A stretch of 64,000 nt of DNA, from contig NZ_JAUSXF010000001.1 of the NCBI RefSeq assembly GCF_030816475.1, positions 186,001 to 250,000 of the forward strand. The letters run 5' to 3'. A model generated the notes under the pieces. That model did no database searches. It had not been told where the DNA came from and saw only the letters and a list, made by a program, of their open reading frames with translations. Origin of the DNA: Arthrobacter pascens (GTDB lineage Bacteria > Actinomycetota > Actinomycetes > Actinomycetales > Micrococcaceae). Below, piece by piece: positions 8,191 to 18,750 of the stretch (the first letter of the stretch is position 1; each line of letters starts with the position of its first letter). The translations under genes were made by a program, and so were the position numbers.

Positions 8191-9066
8191 TCAGATCGTG
8201 GCAGGAAACGTGGAATGGAGCTGTTGCTCGGGCTCAACGCCCTGGATGGTCCGCAGTGTCTGCAGACCATCCAGGAGGCCCGGCAAGCGGCCAAAGTCGT
8301 TGAAAGTGTAAACGTGGAACCCGGCAAAGAGCGGGTCGCCCGCCAACTCCTGGTGAATCTCGTGAATCAGGCGTCCGCTGTCATAGCTAAGCAAGTCATT
8401 CCGGCGCCAGAGGGCTCCCGCCATCCCTGTCCCACGGGCAAGCTTGAGGGAGCGGCCGACGCCGAGGCGTGCTCCCATGGACACCAGTTTCCTGACGGAG
8501 ACCGGGCCAGGTACTCCAACCCAGACAGGCGTCTGGATACCGCTCTTGCGGATTGCCCGGACGTAACGGCTGATCGCCCCGGCGGAAAAGCACATCTGCG
8601 TGACTATTGAGGACGCCAAGGGCGCTTTCATCTGGAGGCTGCTGCTGAGTTGCTCCCGGCTAAGTTGCGGATGGCCTTCCGGGTAGCCGGCAATACCGAC
8701 GGAGAAGTCAGGTGAATAGGCTTTGACTGCCTCAAGGAGTTGTCCGCTCCACGAATAGGGACCTGCAGGCGTACGCCGATCTCCGGCCACAAGAAAAAGC
8801 TCCGAGACGCCGGCGTCCTGCAATTGCAGCAGCAGCGAATGCAGTTCCTCCTGGCCGGTAATGCTGCGGGCGGCGAGATGGGGGACTGTGTGATACCCCA
8901 TGCTGGCCAGGCTGACGGACGCTTCCACAGTCAGTCGAGGCCCGTGGTGCGGGAGGCACGTCACGCTGACCGAATCCGAAGTGTCAAAAGCCACGGGGAG
9001 TTTCGCCAGGAGATCGGCGGACGGCACAACTTCCAGCCGTACCCTGGCAACAGCTTCCTTGCTCAT
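8191..9066 (-). CDS. Methylenetetrahydrofolate reductase-like protein
   Basis: A 291-residue TIM-barrel protein of the MetF superfamily, which reduces 5,10-methylene- to 5-methyl-tetrahydrofolate with FAD. Matching segments are TVPHLAARSI, SELFLVAGDRRTPAGPYSW, FSVGIAGYPEGHPQ, IVTQMCFSAGAISRYVRAI and FHVYTFNDFGRLPGLL. The reading frame is open to a GTG at 9186, but ATG 9066 is preferred because GGAGAG precedes it and homology begins there. It is divergent enough that a different direction or folate substrate is possible. It heads the unit with the molybdopterin oxidoreductase and folE, and faces a GntR gene across a shared control region. Confidence 0.8.
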   Translation of the reverse strand: MSKEAVARVRLEVVPSADLLAKLPVAFDTSDSVSVTCLPHHGPRLTVEASVSLASMGYHTVPHLAARSITGQEELHSLLLQLQDAGVSELFLVAGDRRTPAGPYSWSGQLLEAVKAYSPDFSVGIAGYPEGHPQLSREQLSSSLQMKAPLASSIVTQMCFSAGAISRYVRAIRKSGIQTPVWVGVPGPVSVRKLVSMGARLGVGRSLKLARGTGMAGALWRRNDLLSYDSGRLIHEIHQELAGDPLFAGFHVYTFNDFGRLPGLLDGLQTLRTIQGVEPEQQLHSTFPATI

Positions 9067-9131
9067 TACTCTCCGTTCTTCGGCATCACCGTAACGCCTG
9101 ATCGGCGGTTTTCTGTTTTTGCCCTGGAGGG

Positions 9132-9165
9132 TTGACATTTTTTGGATGAAATATTGATATATCAG
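9132..9165 (+). promoter_or_regulatory. gntR promoter with overlapping operator, site 2
   Basis: TTGACA (9132-9137), a 17-base spacer and TGATAT (9155-9160) make a good sigma-70-type promoter reading toward the GntR gene at 9235. The palindrome TGATATATCA (9155-9164) covers the -10 box, the layout expected for autorepression. It also lies upstream of the divergent metF-like gene. Confidence 0.6.
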
Positions 9166-9234
9166 TTCTAGGAATACTATGTACACGAGGCCTTCGCGTC
9201 AAGGCTCCGCAGTACATCGGGAGGAGACCTGAAA

Positions 9235-9930
9235 ATGGCAAGCGTTGGAGAACTACCATCGGACGCGGCAGACTCATACCTGCCAACGAGGCAGGAGGAC
9301 GAATCCTTTGCCGACTTTGCCTACAGGGCTCTCTGCGATGAGCTGATCGTCTTGGACATCAAACCTGGCGAGCCACTGAACGACGAAGTGATTTCGAGGC
9401 GGCTCGGCGTGGGCAGGACACCGATACGGGAAGCCATGAAGCGCCTTGAGGGCGACCACCTGGTGGTGGCCTATCCCCGGCGGGGAACGTTCGCCGCCGG
9501 GGTGGACATCACGGATCTGGCTGAAATCTCGGAGATCCGACAGCTTCTGGAGCCTGCGGCAGCTTCGCGGGCCGCCCGGATGGCGTCACCGCAGCTTCGG
9601 CGGGAGATCAGGGAGTTTGCCAAGGAAGTGGGAGAACTCCTGCCACGCCTGCACTCCCAGCGGGACCTCATGCGGCTGGATATGCGGGTGCACCGGATGA
9701 TCTACCGGGCCACGGGAAGCCGGCACCTTGAAGATGTCCTGATCCGGTACGACAATCTGGCGACGCGGATCTGGAGCCTTGTGCTGGAGAAACTGCCTCC
9801 CGTTTCTGAGCATATTGCCCAGCACATTGAGCTGCTCGAATGCATCGCTGAAGGGGATTCCGAAGCTGCTGCGCGGCTGACCACCAAGCACGTGACTGAC
9901 TTCGAGAACCTGATCAGGGCTGTCCTGTAG
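9235..9930 (+). CDS. GntR-family regulator, FadR/FCD type (first copy)
   Basis: A 231-residue regulator. The N-terminal winged helix includes IKPGEPLNDEVISRRLGVGRTPIREAMKRLEGDHLV and YPRRGTFAAG. The C-terminal all-helical FCD domain carries likely metal ligands in LDMRVHRMIY, IAQHIELLECI and LTTKHVTDFE. Start ATG 9235 follows GGGAGGAG. It is divergent from the metF-like operon and convergent with folD. It closely resembles the GntR protein at 15077-15754 (shared HLEDVLIRYDNLATRIW). The operator on its own promoter suggests autorepression and control of the flanking one-carbon genes; the effector may be glycine, sarcosine or a folate-linked metabolite, which is a guess. Confidence 0.92.
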   Translation: MASVGELPSDAADSYLPTRQEDESFADFAYRALCDELIVLDIKPGEPLNDEVISRRLGVGRTPIREAMKRLEGDHLVVAYPRRGTFAAGVDITDLAEISEIRQLLEPAAASRAARMASPQLRREIREFAKEVGELLPRLHSQRDLMRLDMRVHRMIYRATGSRHLEDVLIRYDNLATRIWSLVLEKLPPVSEHIAQHIELLECIAEGDSEAAARLTTKHVTDFENLIRAVL

Positions 9931-9941
9931 GCCGGACAGCA

Positions 9942-10817
9942 TTACACGGCGGTTCCCCGGACCAGGGCCCGCGATTGTTCCCTTGCCGCCTCGACGGTAT
10001 GCAGGAGGAGCAGGGACGTGGTCACTGAGCCGACGCCGCCCGGAACGGGCGTCAGCGCCGCCGCGATGCCCTTGACGCTGGCCTCGTCCACGTCTCCCAC
10101 GAGGGACCCGTCAGGAAGGACGTTGGTGCCGACGTCGATCACTACTGTCCCGGCGGAAATATGGCCGCCGTTCAGCAGCCCCGTGCGTCCGGCGGCGACG
10201 ACCACGACGTCGGCCGTCCTGGTGTAGTTCTCCAGCGGCCCCGACCTGGAGTGGCAGACGGTGACCGCGGCGTCGCGTTCCAGCAACAGCAGGGACAGCG
10301 GCTTTCCGACGACGGCGGACCGTCCGATCACGACGACGTTCCGGCCCGCCACCGGGATGTCGAAGTGGTCAAGGATCTCGATGACGGCCCGGGCCGTCGC
10401 GGGAGCGAACGAGGGCTGGCCGACAGCCAGCCGGCCAAGGCTCAGCGGATTCGCACCGTCAATGTCCTTTTCGGGGGCAATGTGCCCGACAAGTTCATCT
10501 GCATCGACGCCGGGCGGTAGCGGCGTCTGCAGGATGATGCCGTTGATGGATGGCTCGGCGCTGAGGTCCTTCAGGACAGAAGCCAAAACCTGTCCCGTCG
10601 CATCCTGGCCCAGGTCCACTATCCGGCAATTGATGCCTGCACCTTCAGCAGCCCGTTCGATGGACCGCACATACCAGTGCGTGGAGCCGTCGTCGGTGGC
10701 CACAACCACGGCAAGGGTAGGGCGCAGGCCGTCGATGTCGAGGTCCCTGGCTTCGTCCCGGGCCTTCTGCTGGATGAGTTGAGCCAGTGCCCGTCCGGAC
10801 AGGAGTGTGGTGCTCAT
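9942..10817 (-). CDS. folD: Bifunctional methylene-THF dehydrogenase / methenyl-THF cyclohydrolase
   Basis: A 291-residue FolD, which oxidises 5,10-methylene-THF with NADP and hydrolyses methenyl-THF to 10-formyl-THF. Conserved parts are GINCRIVDLGQDATGQVL, NGIILQTPLPPGVDA, the APEKDIDGANPLSLGRLA loop, the Rossmann turn GRNVVVIGRSAVVGKPLSLLL and TPVPGGVGSVTTSLLL. The usual substrate-lysine region reads ATDDGSTHWYVRSIERAAEG: tyrosine is present (Y in HWYVRS), but the lysine normally four residues later is replaced by glutamate, so cyclohydrolase activity may be weak. It overlaps the upstream cyclodeaminase gene by four bases and ends the purU-dmg-fchA-folD operon. Confidence 0.93.
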   Translation of the reverse strand: MSTTLLSGRALAQLIQQKARDEARDLDIDGLRPTLAVVVATDDGSTHWYVRSIERAAEGAGINCRIVDLGQDATGQVLASVLKDLSAEPSINGIILQTPLPPGVDADELVGHIAPEKDIDGANPLSLGRLAVGQPSFAPATARAVIEILDHFDIPVAGRNVVVIGRSAVVGKPLSLLLLERDAAVTVCHSRSGPLENYTRTADVVVVAAGRTGLLNGGHISAGTVVIDVGTNVLPDGSLVGDVDEASVKGIAAALTPVPGGVGSVTTSLLLLHTVEAAREQSRALVRGTAV

Positions 10818-11440
10818 CCGAGGATCCTTTCGCGCACGCGCTTCACCAGCGAATCGGCTGCCAGGATGACCTTGTCCTCAAGGGCGCCGGTCTGGTCAGC
10901 CAGCCGGGCACGGGCTTCGGTGTCCTTGATGGCCACCACGTTGATGTCGATGTTCACCCGGGCAGTGGTGGCGGCTGCCCGGGCGGCGTCGGCGGCGGCG
11001 GCAACGTCGCTGATCACGTTGGCATTGGCCACCTCAAAGAGCTCCGTGGCAAGATCCACGACGGCGCCGGCGAGGAGGATTAGTTGTGCCGGTGTCTTCG
11101 CGGCCAGGATGAGCGCGTCCTGGATGGACGCTGCTCGTGCGGCCTTAAGTCCGTCGGTGCCGGCCGGGAGCTTGTACGCATCGATCACGCCCTGGAACGC
11201 ATGCTGGTCGGCGTCCGCGAGGCGCACGGCCTCGACCACCAGTCCGTCGGCGGTGCCGATGATCCTTGTCACGAGATCGGCGTGCTGCTCGTACTTCGCG
11301 CCCGTGGAGTACCTGGCCACCATGGCGACAAGTGCCGCCGCCTGGGCGGCGTGCAGCGCTGCGGCTGCACCGCCGCCCGGGGTGGGTTCCCGCGAGGCAA
11401 GCCTGGCGAGGTAGTCATGTATTGTTTCTGAGCTGATCAT
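10814..11440 (-). CDS. fchA: Cyclodeaminase/cyclohydrolase-family protein (FchA-like)
   Basis: A 208-residue helical protein of the FTCD_C family, which includes methenyl-THF cyclohydrolase (FchA) and formimino-THF cyclodeaminase. The N-terminal folate-binding motif REPTPGGGAAAALHAAQAA is clear. It is followed by alanine-rich helices and ANVISDVAAAADAARAAATTARVNI. Placed between dimethylglycine oxidase and folD, it most likely hydrolyses methenyl-THF to 10-formyl-THF on the way to PurU. It may compensate for a weak cyclohydrolase half of the adjacent FolD. The start is ATG 11440, 16 bases after the oxidase stop. Confidence 0.88.
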   Translation of the reverse strand: MISSETIHDYLARLASREPTPGGGAAAALHAAQAAALVAMVARYSTGAKYEQHADLVTRIIGTADGLVVEAVRLADADQHAFQGVIDAYKLPAGTDGLKAARAASIQDALILAAKTPAQLILLAGAVVDLATELFEVANANVISDVAAAADAARAAATTARVNIDINVVAIKDTEARARLADQTGALEDKVILAADSLVKRVRERILG

Positions 11441-11456
11441 GTGTCTTCCTGGGCTG

Positions 11457-14003
<2,547 letters not shown>

Positions 14004-14918
14004 TTACCGGAACACGACAGTGCTGGTTTGATCCAGCAACACACGGTGCTCGCAGTGCCACCGCACGGCGCGGGACAGTGCCAGAGCTTCCGCATCCTGC
14101 CCGACTGTGGAAAGGGCAGTCGGTCCGTAGCTGTGATCGACCCGGATGACTTCCTGTTCGATGATTGGGCCCTCATCCAGCTCGGCGGTGACGTAGTGGG
14201 CTGTGGCGCCCACCAGCTTGACGCCACGGTCGTACGCCTGGTGGTACGGGCGGGCACCCTTGAATCCGGGCAGGAAGGAGTGGTGGATGTTGATGGCGCG
14301 GCCCTCAAGGGAGCGGCAGAGGTCATCGGACAGCACCTGCATGTACCGGGCCAGCACCACGAGGTCGATGTCATATTCGTCGATGAGATCCAGCAGTCGC
14401 TGTTCGCCCTCTGCCTTTGTCTCCGGTGTCACCGGGACGTAGAGGAAGGGGAGGCCGGCTGCCTCAGCCATGGCCCGGTGGGTTTCATGATTGGAAACGA
14501 TCAGGACAATATCGCCGCCCAGGCTACCGCCGCGCCAGCGGAAGATCAGGTCATTCAGGCAATGGCCGAACTTGGACACCATGACCAGGATGCGCTGCTT
14601 GGTCTGGTCATGAAAGCTGAACTTCATCTCGAAACGGTCGGCGATCGCACTGAACTCCTCCTGGAGTTTCTCCGGTGTGTACTCCGGGGAACCCGAGAAC
14701 GCGGTGCGCAGGTGCAGCGTCTGGCGGAGACCGTCGTCGAACTGCTGGTGTTCATCGATGTTGAAACCACGTTCGAAGAGAAAAGTAGTGACCGCCTGGA
14801 CGATACCGGCACGTTCGACACACGACAATGTGAGCACGAACTTCTGGGCCTTGTCTTCCACGCGGGGCTCGGTCTGAGTCAGGGTGCTGGTTGATGAGTC
14901 TGTAGCCACTAGGGTCAT
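14004..14918 (-). CDS. purU: Formyltetrahydrofolate deformylase
   Basis: A 304-residue PurU: an N-terminal ACT domain (FVLTLSCVERAGIVQAVTTFLF) and a C-terminal formyltransferase fold with LARYMQVLSDDL, INIHHSFLPGFKGARPYHQAY and VKLVGATAHYV. It hydrolyses 10-formyl-THF to formate and THF, regenerating the carrier for dimethylglycine and sarcosine oxidation. The catalytic NIHHSFLP segment is intact. Start ATG 14918 follows GGAGGAGGC. It is the first gene of the operon with dmg, fchA and folD and is divergent from the second GntR gene. Its formate product can be oxidised by the molybdopterin enzyme at 5857-8178. Confidence 0.95.
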   Translation of the reverse strand: MTLVATDSSTSTLTQTEPRVEDKAQKFVLTLSCVERAGIVQAVTTFLFERGFNIDEHQQFDDGLRQTLHLRTAFSGSPEYTPEKLQEEFSAIADRFEMKFSFHDQTKQRILVMVSKFGHCLNDLIFRWRGGSLGGDIVLIVSNHETHRAMAEAAGLPFLYVPVTPETKAEGEQRLLDLIDEYDIDLVVLARYMQVLSDDLCRSLEGRAINIHHSFLPGFKGARPYHQAYDRGVKLVGATAHYVTAELDEGPIIEQEVIRVDHSYGPTALSTVGQDAEALALSRAVRWHCEHRVLLDQTSTVVFR

Positions 14919-14963
14919 GCCTCCTCCTTAGAGAGATTGCCTTTAGACATATCCGTTAGATAG

Positions 14964-14992
14964 ATTCTGTAGATATATCCGGCGATTGTGAA
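14964..14992 (-). promoter_or_regulatory. purU operon promoter with operator in the spacer, site 3b
   Basis: On the minus strand TTCACA (14992-14987), a 17-base spacer and CAGAAT (14969-14964) form a plausible promoter. GATATATC (14972-14979) lies inside the spacer, where a bound repressor would block the polymerase. Confidence 0.5.
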
Positions 14993-15025
14993 CTGATATA
15001 TTAGGCTTGGGAATCAGCGTATACT
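14993..15025 (+). promoter_or_regulatory. Operator site 3a and -10 box of the second gntR
   Basis: CTGATATATTAG (14993-15004) is the same palindrome with one change. TATACT at 15020-15025 is a good -10 box for the GntR gene at 15077; no clear -35 box is seen at normal spacing, and the operator occupies that position. Confidence 0.5.
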
Positions 15026-15076
15026 GGTCGTTGGAGGAGGTCAATAGCCTCTCTGGAACGGAAAGGGGTTCAGGTT

Positions 15077-15754
15077 ATGGCAGTTGAAGTTTTGGCAGGC
15101 ACGGACGATGCCGTCAAAAAATCGCTCGCGGAAGCGGCGTATGAGCGCATTCGCGACCGGCTGCTGATGCTTGACATCAAACCCGGCGATCTTGTCAACG
15201 ACGACCACCTCGCCAAGGACCTCGGCATGGGAAGGACCCCAGTGCGGGAAGCCCTCAAGCGGCTCGAGCTTGACCGGCTGGTTGTTTCGTACCCGCGCAG
15301 GGGAACTTTCGCCACGCGGGTAGAGGTCACTGACCTGGCGTTCATTTCCGAAATCCGGACCCAGCTTGAACCGCTCGCGGCCTCCCGCGCTGCCCGGGTG
15401 GCCACGGAACGGCAACGGGACGAGCTGCGAGCTGTGTTGCGGGCGGTTGAGTCCTTCGATACCCAGGCGGCTTCCGTCGTCGAAACCCTGCGGCTCGATG
15501 CTCGCGTGCACCAGGGAATCTATGCAGCTGCGGGCAATCCGCACCTTGAAGATGTTTTGATCCGCTATGACAACCTCGCCACCCGCATCTGGTGCATGGT
15601 GCTGGATCGGCTTCCCGACCTCTCCCGCCATGTACACGAGCACGTGAATCTGCTCGGTGCAGTCATTGACGGGGATGAGGCACGTGCCGGTGACCTGGCG
15701 AGGAGCCACGTCAGCGGGTTCGAGGATGCTGTCCGAAAGGCCCTATTCGCCTAG
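15077..15754 (+). CDS. GntR-family regulator, FadR/FCD type (second copy)
   Basis: A 225-residue paralogue of the regulator at 9235. The winged helix has IKPGDLVNDDHLAKDLGMGRTPVREALKRLELDRLVV and the same YPRRGTFA turn. The FCD domain has LDARVHQGIY, HLEDVLIRYDNLATRIW, LSRHVHEHVNLL and ARSHVSGFE. It lies between the divergent purU operon and the glyA-sox operon, both preceded by GATATATC-like sites, so it probably controls both; this is inference. A strong terminator follows, insulating it from glyA, which has its own promoter. Confidence 0.92.
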   Translation: MAVEVLAGTDDAVKKSLAEAAYERIRDRLLMLDIKPGDLVNDDHLAKDLGMGRTPVREALKRLELDRLVVSYPRRGTFATRVEVTDLAFISEIRTQLEPLAASRAARVATERQRDELRAVLRAVESFDTQAASVVETLRLDARVHQGIYAAAGNPHLEDVLIRYDNLATRIWCMVLDRLPDLSRHVHEHVNLLGAVIDGDEARAGDLARSHVSGFEDAVRKALFA

Positions 15755-15784
15755 CCCTGACCCCAACCCCAGCAGCGATATCTG

Positions 15785-15811
15785 AAAGCGCGGCCCCAGA
15801 GCCGCGCTTTT
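15785..15811 (+). terminator. Terminator of the second gntR gene
   Basis: A perfect 10-bp stem AAAGCGCGGC / GCCGCGCTTT, loop CCCAGA, followed by T. It lies 31 bases after the gntR stop codon. Confidence 0.85.
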
Positions 15812-15838
15812 GGTGTCCCGGCAATCATTGAAAATCTG

Positions 15839-15891
15839 TTGACACCCGCTGGAGTCGATAGCATACTTGAGTCACGAAACTAATATATCAA
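15839..15891 (+). promoter_or_regulatory. glyA-sox promoter and operator site 4
   Basis: TTGACA (15839-15844), a 17-base spacer and CATACT (15862-15867) precede glyA. CTAATATATCAA (15880-15891) lies just after the expected transcription start, and a half-site GGATATTAG follows at 15894. The arrangement fits repression by one of the GntR proteins. Confidence 0.55.
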
Positions 15892-15917
15892 CAGGATATT
15901 AGCTATAGCTAGGAGAA

Positions 15918-17219
15918 ATGATGGTCGACGTTCTGACCCGCACGCTCGCAGAGACCGATCCTGCAATCCACGCAGCCGTGCACCAGGAACTCCTGCGCCA
16001 GCAGGGCACGCTGGAAATGATCGCCTCCGAAAATTTTGCGCCGACCGCCGTCATGGAAGCCCAGGGATCGGTACTGACGAACAAGTACGCCGAAGGCTAC
16101 CCGGGCAAGCGGTATTACGGCGGCTGCGAACACGTTGACGTGGTCGAACAGCTGGCCATTGACCGCCTCAAGTCATTGTTCGGCTCCGAGTTCGCTAATG
16201 TTCAGCCGCACTCCGGCGCCCAGGCCAACGCAGCGGCCATGTTCGCCCTGATCCAGCCCGGCGACACTATCCTGGGGCTGAACCTTGCACACGGTGGCCA
16301 CCTGACGCACGGGATGCGGATCAACTTCTCCGGCAAGCTCTACAAGGTCGTCCCGTATGGCGTCAATGAGGACACCATGCTGATTGACATGGCCGAAGTT
16401 GAGCGCTTGGCGGTTGAGAACAAGCCGAAGCTGATCGTCGCCGGCTGGTCCGCGTACTCCCGCCAGCTGGACTTCGCTGAATTCCGCCGCATCGCGGACC
16501 TGGTAGGGGCGTACTTGATGGTGGATATGGCCCACTTTGCCGGCCTGGTGGCCGCAGGGCTTCACCCCAATCCCGTGCCTCACGCCCACATCGTCACCAG
16601 CACCACCCACAAGACCCTTGGCGGACCGCGCGGGGGAGTGATCCTGACCAACGACGCCGACATTGCCAAGAAGGTCAACTCCGCGGTGTTCCCCGGACAG
16701 CAGGGCGGCCCGCTGGAGCACGTCATTGCTGCGAAGGCTGTGGCGTTCAAGCTCGCTGCTGAGCCGGCGTTCCGCGAACGCCAGGAACGCACCCTGGAAG
16801 GCGCTGGCATCATCGCAGAACGCATTCTGGCTGCTGACGTTGCAGAGTCCGGCGTGACCGTCGTCAGCGGTGGCACCGATGTGCACCTGGTCCTGGTAGA
16901 CCTGCGCAATTCTGAACTGGACGGACAGCAGGGCGAAGACCGCCTGCACCGTATCGGGATCACGGTCAACCGCAACGCCGTCCCATTCGACCCGCGTCCG
17001 CCGATGGTCTCTTCCGGCCTTCGTATTGGCACCCCGGCACTGGCCACACGCGGGTTCGGGAAGGCAGAATTCACCGAGGTCGCCGACATCATCGCGGCAG
17101 CCCTCAAGCACGATTTCAGCGACGAGACAGTGGCGGAACTTCGGCAGCGGGTTGAAATCCTGGCCGGAAAGTTCCCGCTCTACCCCAATCTCTCCTCTGA
17201 CGCGAATGAGGTGGCATGA
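15918..17219 (+). CDS. glyA: Serine hydroxymethyltransferase
   Basis: A 433-residue PLP enzyme that interconverts glycine plus 5,10-methylene-THF with serine and THF. The PLP-lysine motif [15 protein letters not shown] places the Schiff-base lysine at residue 232. [20 protein letters not shown] and [19 protein letters not shown] are typical. AGGAGA precedes two consecutive ATG codons, at 15918 and 15921. It leads the operon with sarcosine oxidase and serine dehydratase and overlaps soxB by four bases. In this setting it should run toward serine, consuming both products of sarcosine oxidation: glycine and methylene-THF. Confidence 0.97.
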   Translation: MMVDVLTRTLAETDPAIHAAVHQELLRQQGTLEMIASENFAPTAVMEAQGSVLTNKYAEGYPGKRYYGGCEHVDVVEQLAIDRLKSLFGSEFANVQPHSGAQANAAAMFALIQPGDTILGLNLAHGGHLTHGMRINFSGKLYKVVPYGVNEDTMLIDMAEVERLAVENKPKLIVAGWSAYSRQLDFAEFRRIADLVGAYLMVDMAHFAGLVAAGLHPNPVPHAHIVTSTTHKTLGGPRGGVILTNDADIAKKVNSAVFPGQQGGPLEHVIAAKAVAFKLAAEPAFRERQERTLEGAGIIAERILAADVAESGVTVVSGGTDVHLVLVDLRNSELDGQQGEDRLHRIGITVNRNAVPFDPRPPMVSSGLRIGTPALATRGFGKAEFTEVADIIAAALKHDFSDETVAELRQRVEILAGKFPLYPNLSSDANEVA

Positions 17220-18436
17220 TGGCCGATCTGCTTCCGGAGCACCCGGATTTCCTGTGGCGGAACCCGGAACCGAAGTCCTCCTACGACGCCGTGATCGTTG
17301 GTGGCGGCGGGCACGGCCTGGCCACCGCCTATTTCCTGGCCAAGAACCACGGCATGACCAACATTGCTGTCCTCGAAAAGGGCTGGCTGGCTGGCGGCAA
17401 CATGGCCCGCAACACCACCATCATCCGTTCCAACTACCTGTGGGACGAGAGCGCGGCCATCTACGAGCACGCCCTCAAACTTTGGGAAATCCTGCCGGAG
17501 GAACTCGAATACGACTTCCTTTTCAGCCAGCGCGGCGTGATGAACCTGGCCCACACCCTGGGCGATGTGCGCGAGAGCATGCGGCGAGTGGGTGCGAACA
17601 AGCTCAATGGCGTGGATGCTGAATGGCTGGATCCGCAGCAGGTCAAGGAACTGTGCCCCATCCTGAACATCAGCGACAACATCCGCTACCCTGTCATGGG
17701 CGCCACCTACCAGCCGCGGGCTGGCATCGCCAAGCACGACCATGTGGCCTGGGCCTTCGCCCGCAAGTGCGATGAGCTCGGTGTGGACATCATCCAGAAC
17801 TGTGAAGTCACCGGCTTCGTCAAGGACGGCAACCGCGTCACCGGCGTCAAGACCAACCGCGGCACTATCAACACCGAAAAGGTTGGTTTGTGCGCGGCCG
17901 GCCACAGCAGTGTTCTGGCCGAGATGGCGGGCTTCCGGCTCCCCATCCAGTCGCACCCGCTCCAGGCACTGGTCTCCGAACTGCACGAGCCGGTCCACCC
18001 GACAGTGGTGATGTCCAACCACGTGCACGTCTACGTTTCCCAGGCCCACAAGGGCGAGCTGGTCATGGGCGCCGGGGTGGACTCCTATAACGGTTACGGC
18101 CAGCGCGGTTCCTTCCATGTGATCGAGCACCAGATGGCTGCCGCCGTCGAGCTCTTCCCGATCTTTGCCCGTGCGCACGTGCTCAGGACCTGGGGCGGCA
18201 TCGTTGACACAACGCTGGATGCTTCCCCGATCGTGGGAACCACTCCGGTGGACAACATGTTCGTGAACTGCGGCTGGGGCACCGGTGGCTTCAAGGGCAC
18301 TCCTGCGGCCGGCCTCACCTTTGCCCACACCATCGCCACCGGAACACCGCACCACCTGAACAAGCCGTTTGCGCTGGAGCGGTTCGAAACCGGCGCCCTG
18401 ATCGATGAGCACGGCGCAGCCGCCGTGGCCCACTAG
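17216..18436 (+). CDS. soxB: Sarcosine oxidase beta subunit
   Basis: A 406-residue FAD/FMN subunit of heterotetrameric sarcosine oxidase, which oxidises sarcosine to glycine with oxygen. The dinucleotide motif [18 protein letters not shown] is at residues 25-42. The histidine in [11 protein letters not shown] falls at position 173 if translation starts at the second Met, matching the histidine known to bind FMN covalently in the Corynebacterium enzyme. The C-terminal [16 protein letters not shown] block is intact. It overlaps glyA by four bases (ATGA) and is followed within 15 bases by soxD. Confidence 0.97.
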   Translation: MMADLLPEHPDFLWRNPEPKSSYDAVIVGGGGHGLATAYFLAKNHGMTNIAVLEKGWLAGGNMARNTTIIRSNYLWDESAAIYEHALKLWEILPEELEYDFLFSQRGVMNLAHTLGDVRESMRRVGANKLNGVDAEWLDPQQVKELCPILNISDNIRYPVMGATYQPRAGIAKHDHVAWAFARKCDELGVDIIQNCEVTGFVKDGNRVTGVKTNRGTINTEKVGLCAAGHSSVLAEMAGFRLPIQSHPLQALVSELHEPVHPTVVMSNHVHVYVSQAHKGELVMGAGVDSYNGYGQRGSFHVIEHQMAAAVELFPIFARAHVLRTWGGIVDTTLDASPIVGTTPVDNMFVNCGWGTGGFKGTPAAGLTFAHTIATGTPHHLNKPFALERFETGALIDEHGAAAVAH

Positions 18437-18450
18437 AAGAGAGTCCGGAC

Positions 18451-18750
18451 ATGCTCCTCATTTCATGCCCCAACTGCGGCTCCCGCGACGAGACCGAGTT
18501 CCACTACGGCGGCCAGGCCCACGTGGCCTACCCGGAAAACCCGAACGAGCTGAACGACCGCGAATGGGCCGAGTACCTGTTCTACCGGGACAACACCAAG
18601 GGCGCCTTCGCCGAACGCTGGCTGCACAGCACCGGCTGCCGCCAGTGGTTCAACATGCTCCGCGACACGGTCACCTACGAGATCCAGGCGATCTACCCGA
18701 TGGGCACCCCCCGCCCCAGCACCACCGCCCCGGAAGGAGCAACCCCGTGA
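18451..18750 (+). CDS. soxD: Sarcosine oxidase delta subunit
   Basis: A 99-residue zinc subunit. C6, C9, H59 and C63 ([21 protein letters not shown]) match the zinc ligands known for SoxD. The segment [13 protein letters not shown] is typical. The stop codon overlaps the GTG start of soxA (GTGA). It has a structural role in the tetramer at the interface of the alpha and beta subunits. Confidence 0.96.
   Translation: MLLISCPNCGSRDETEFHYGGQAHVAYPENPNELNDREWAEYLFYRDNTKGAFAERWLHSTGCRQWFNMLRDTVTYEIQAIYPMGTPRPSTTAPEGATP

Noticed and set aside
15840..15917. A glycine riboswitch ahead of glyA
   Set aside because: Less than 60 bases lie between the expected transcription start and the glyA start codon, and no conserved glycine-aptamer core is visible.
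18405..18746. Extension of soxA upstream to an earlier start codon
   Set aside because: The extension lies inside soxB and soxD and has no homology; GTG 18747 has a ribosome site and the usual operon overlap.
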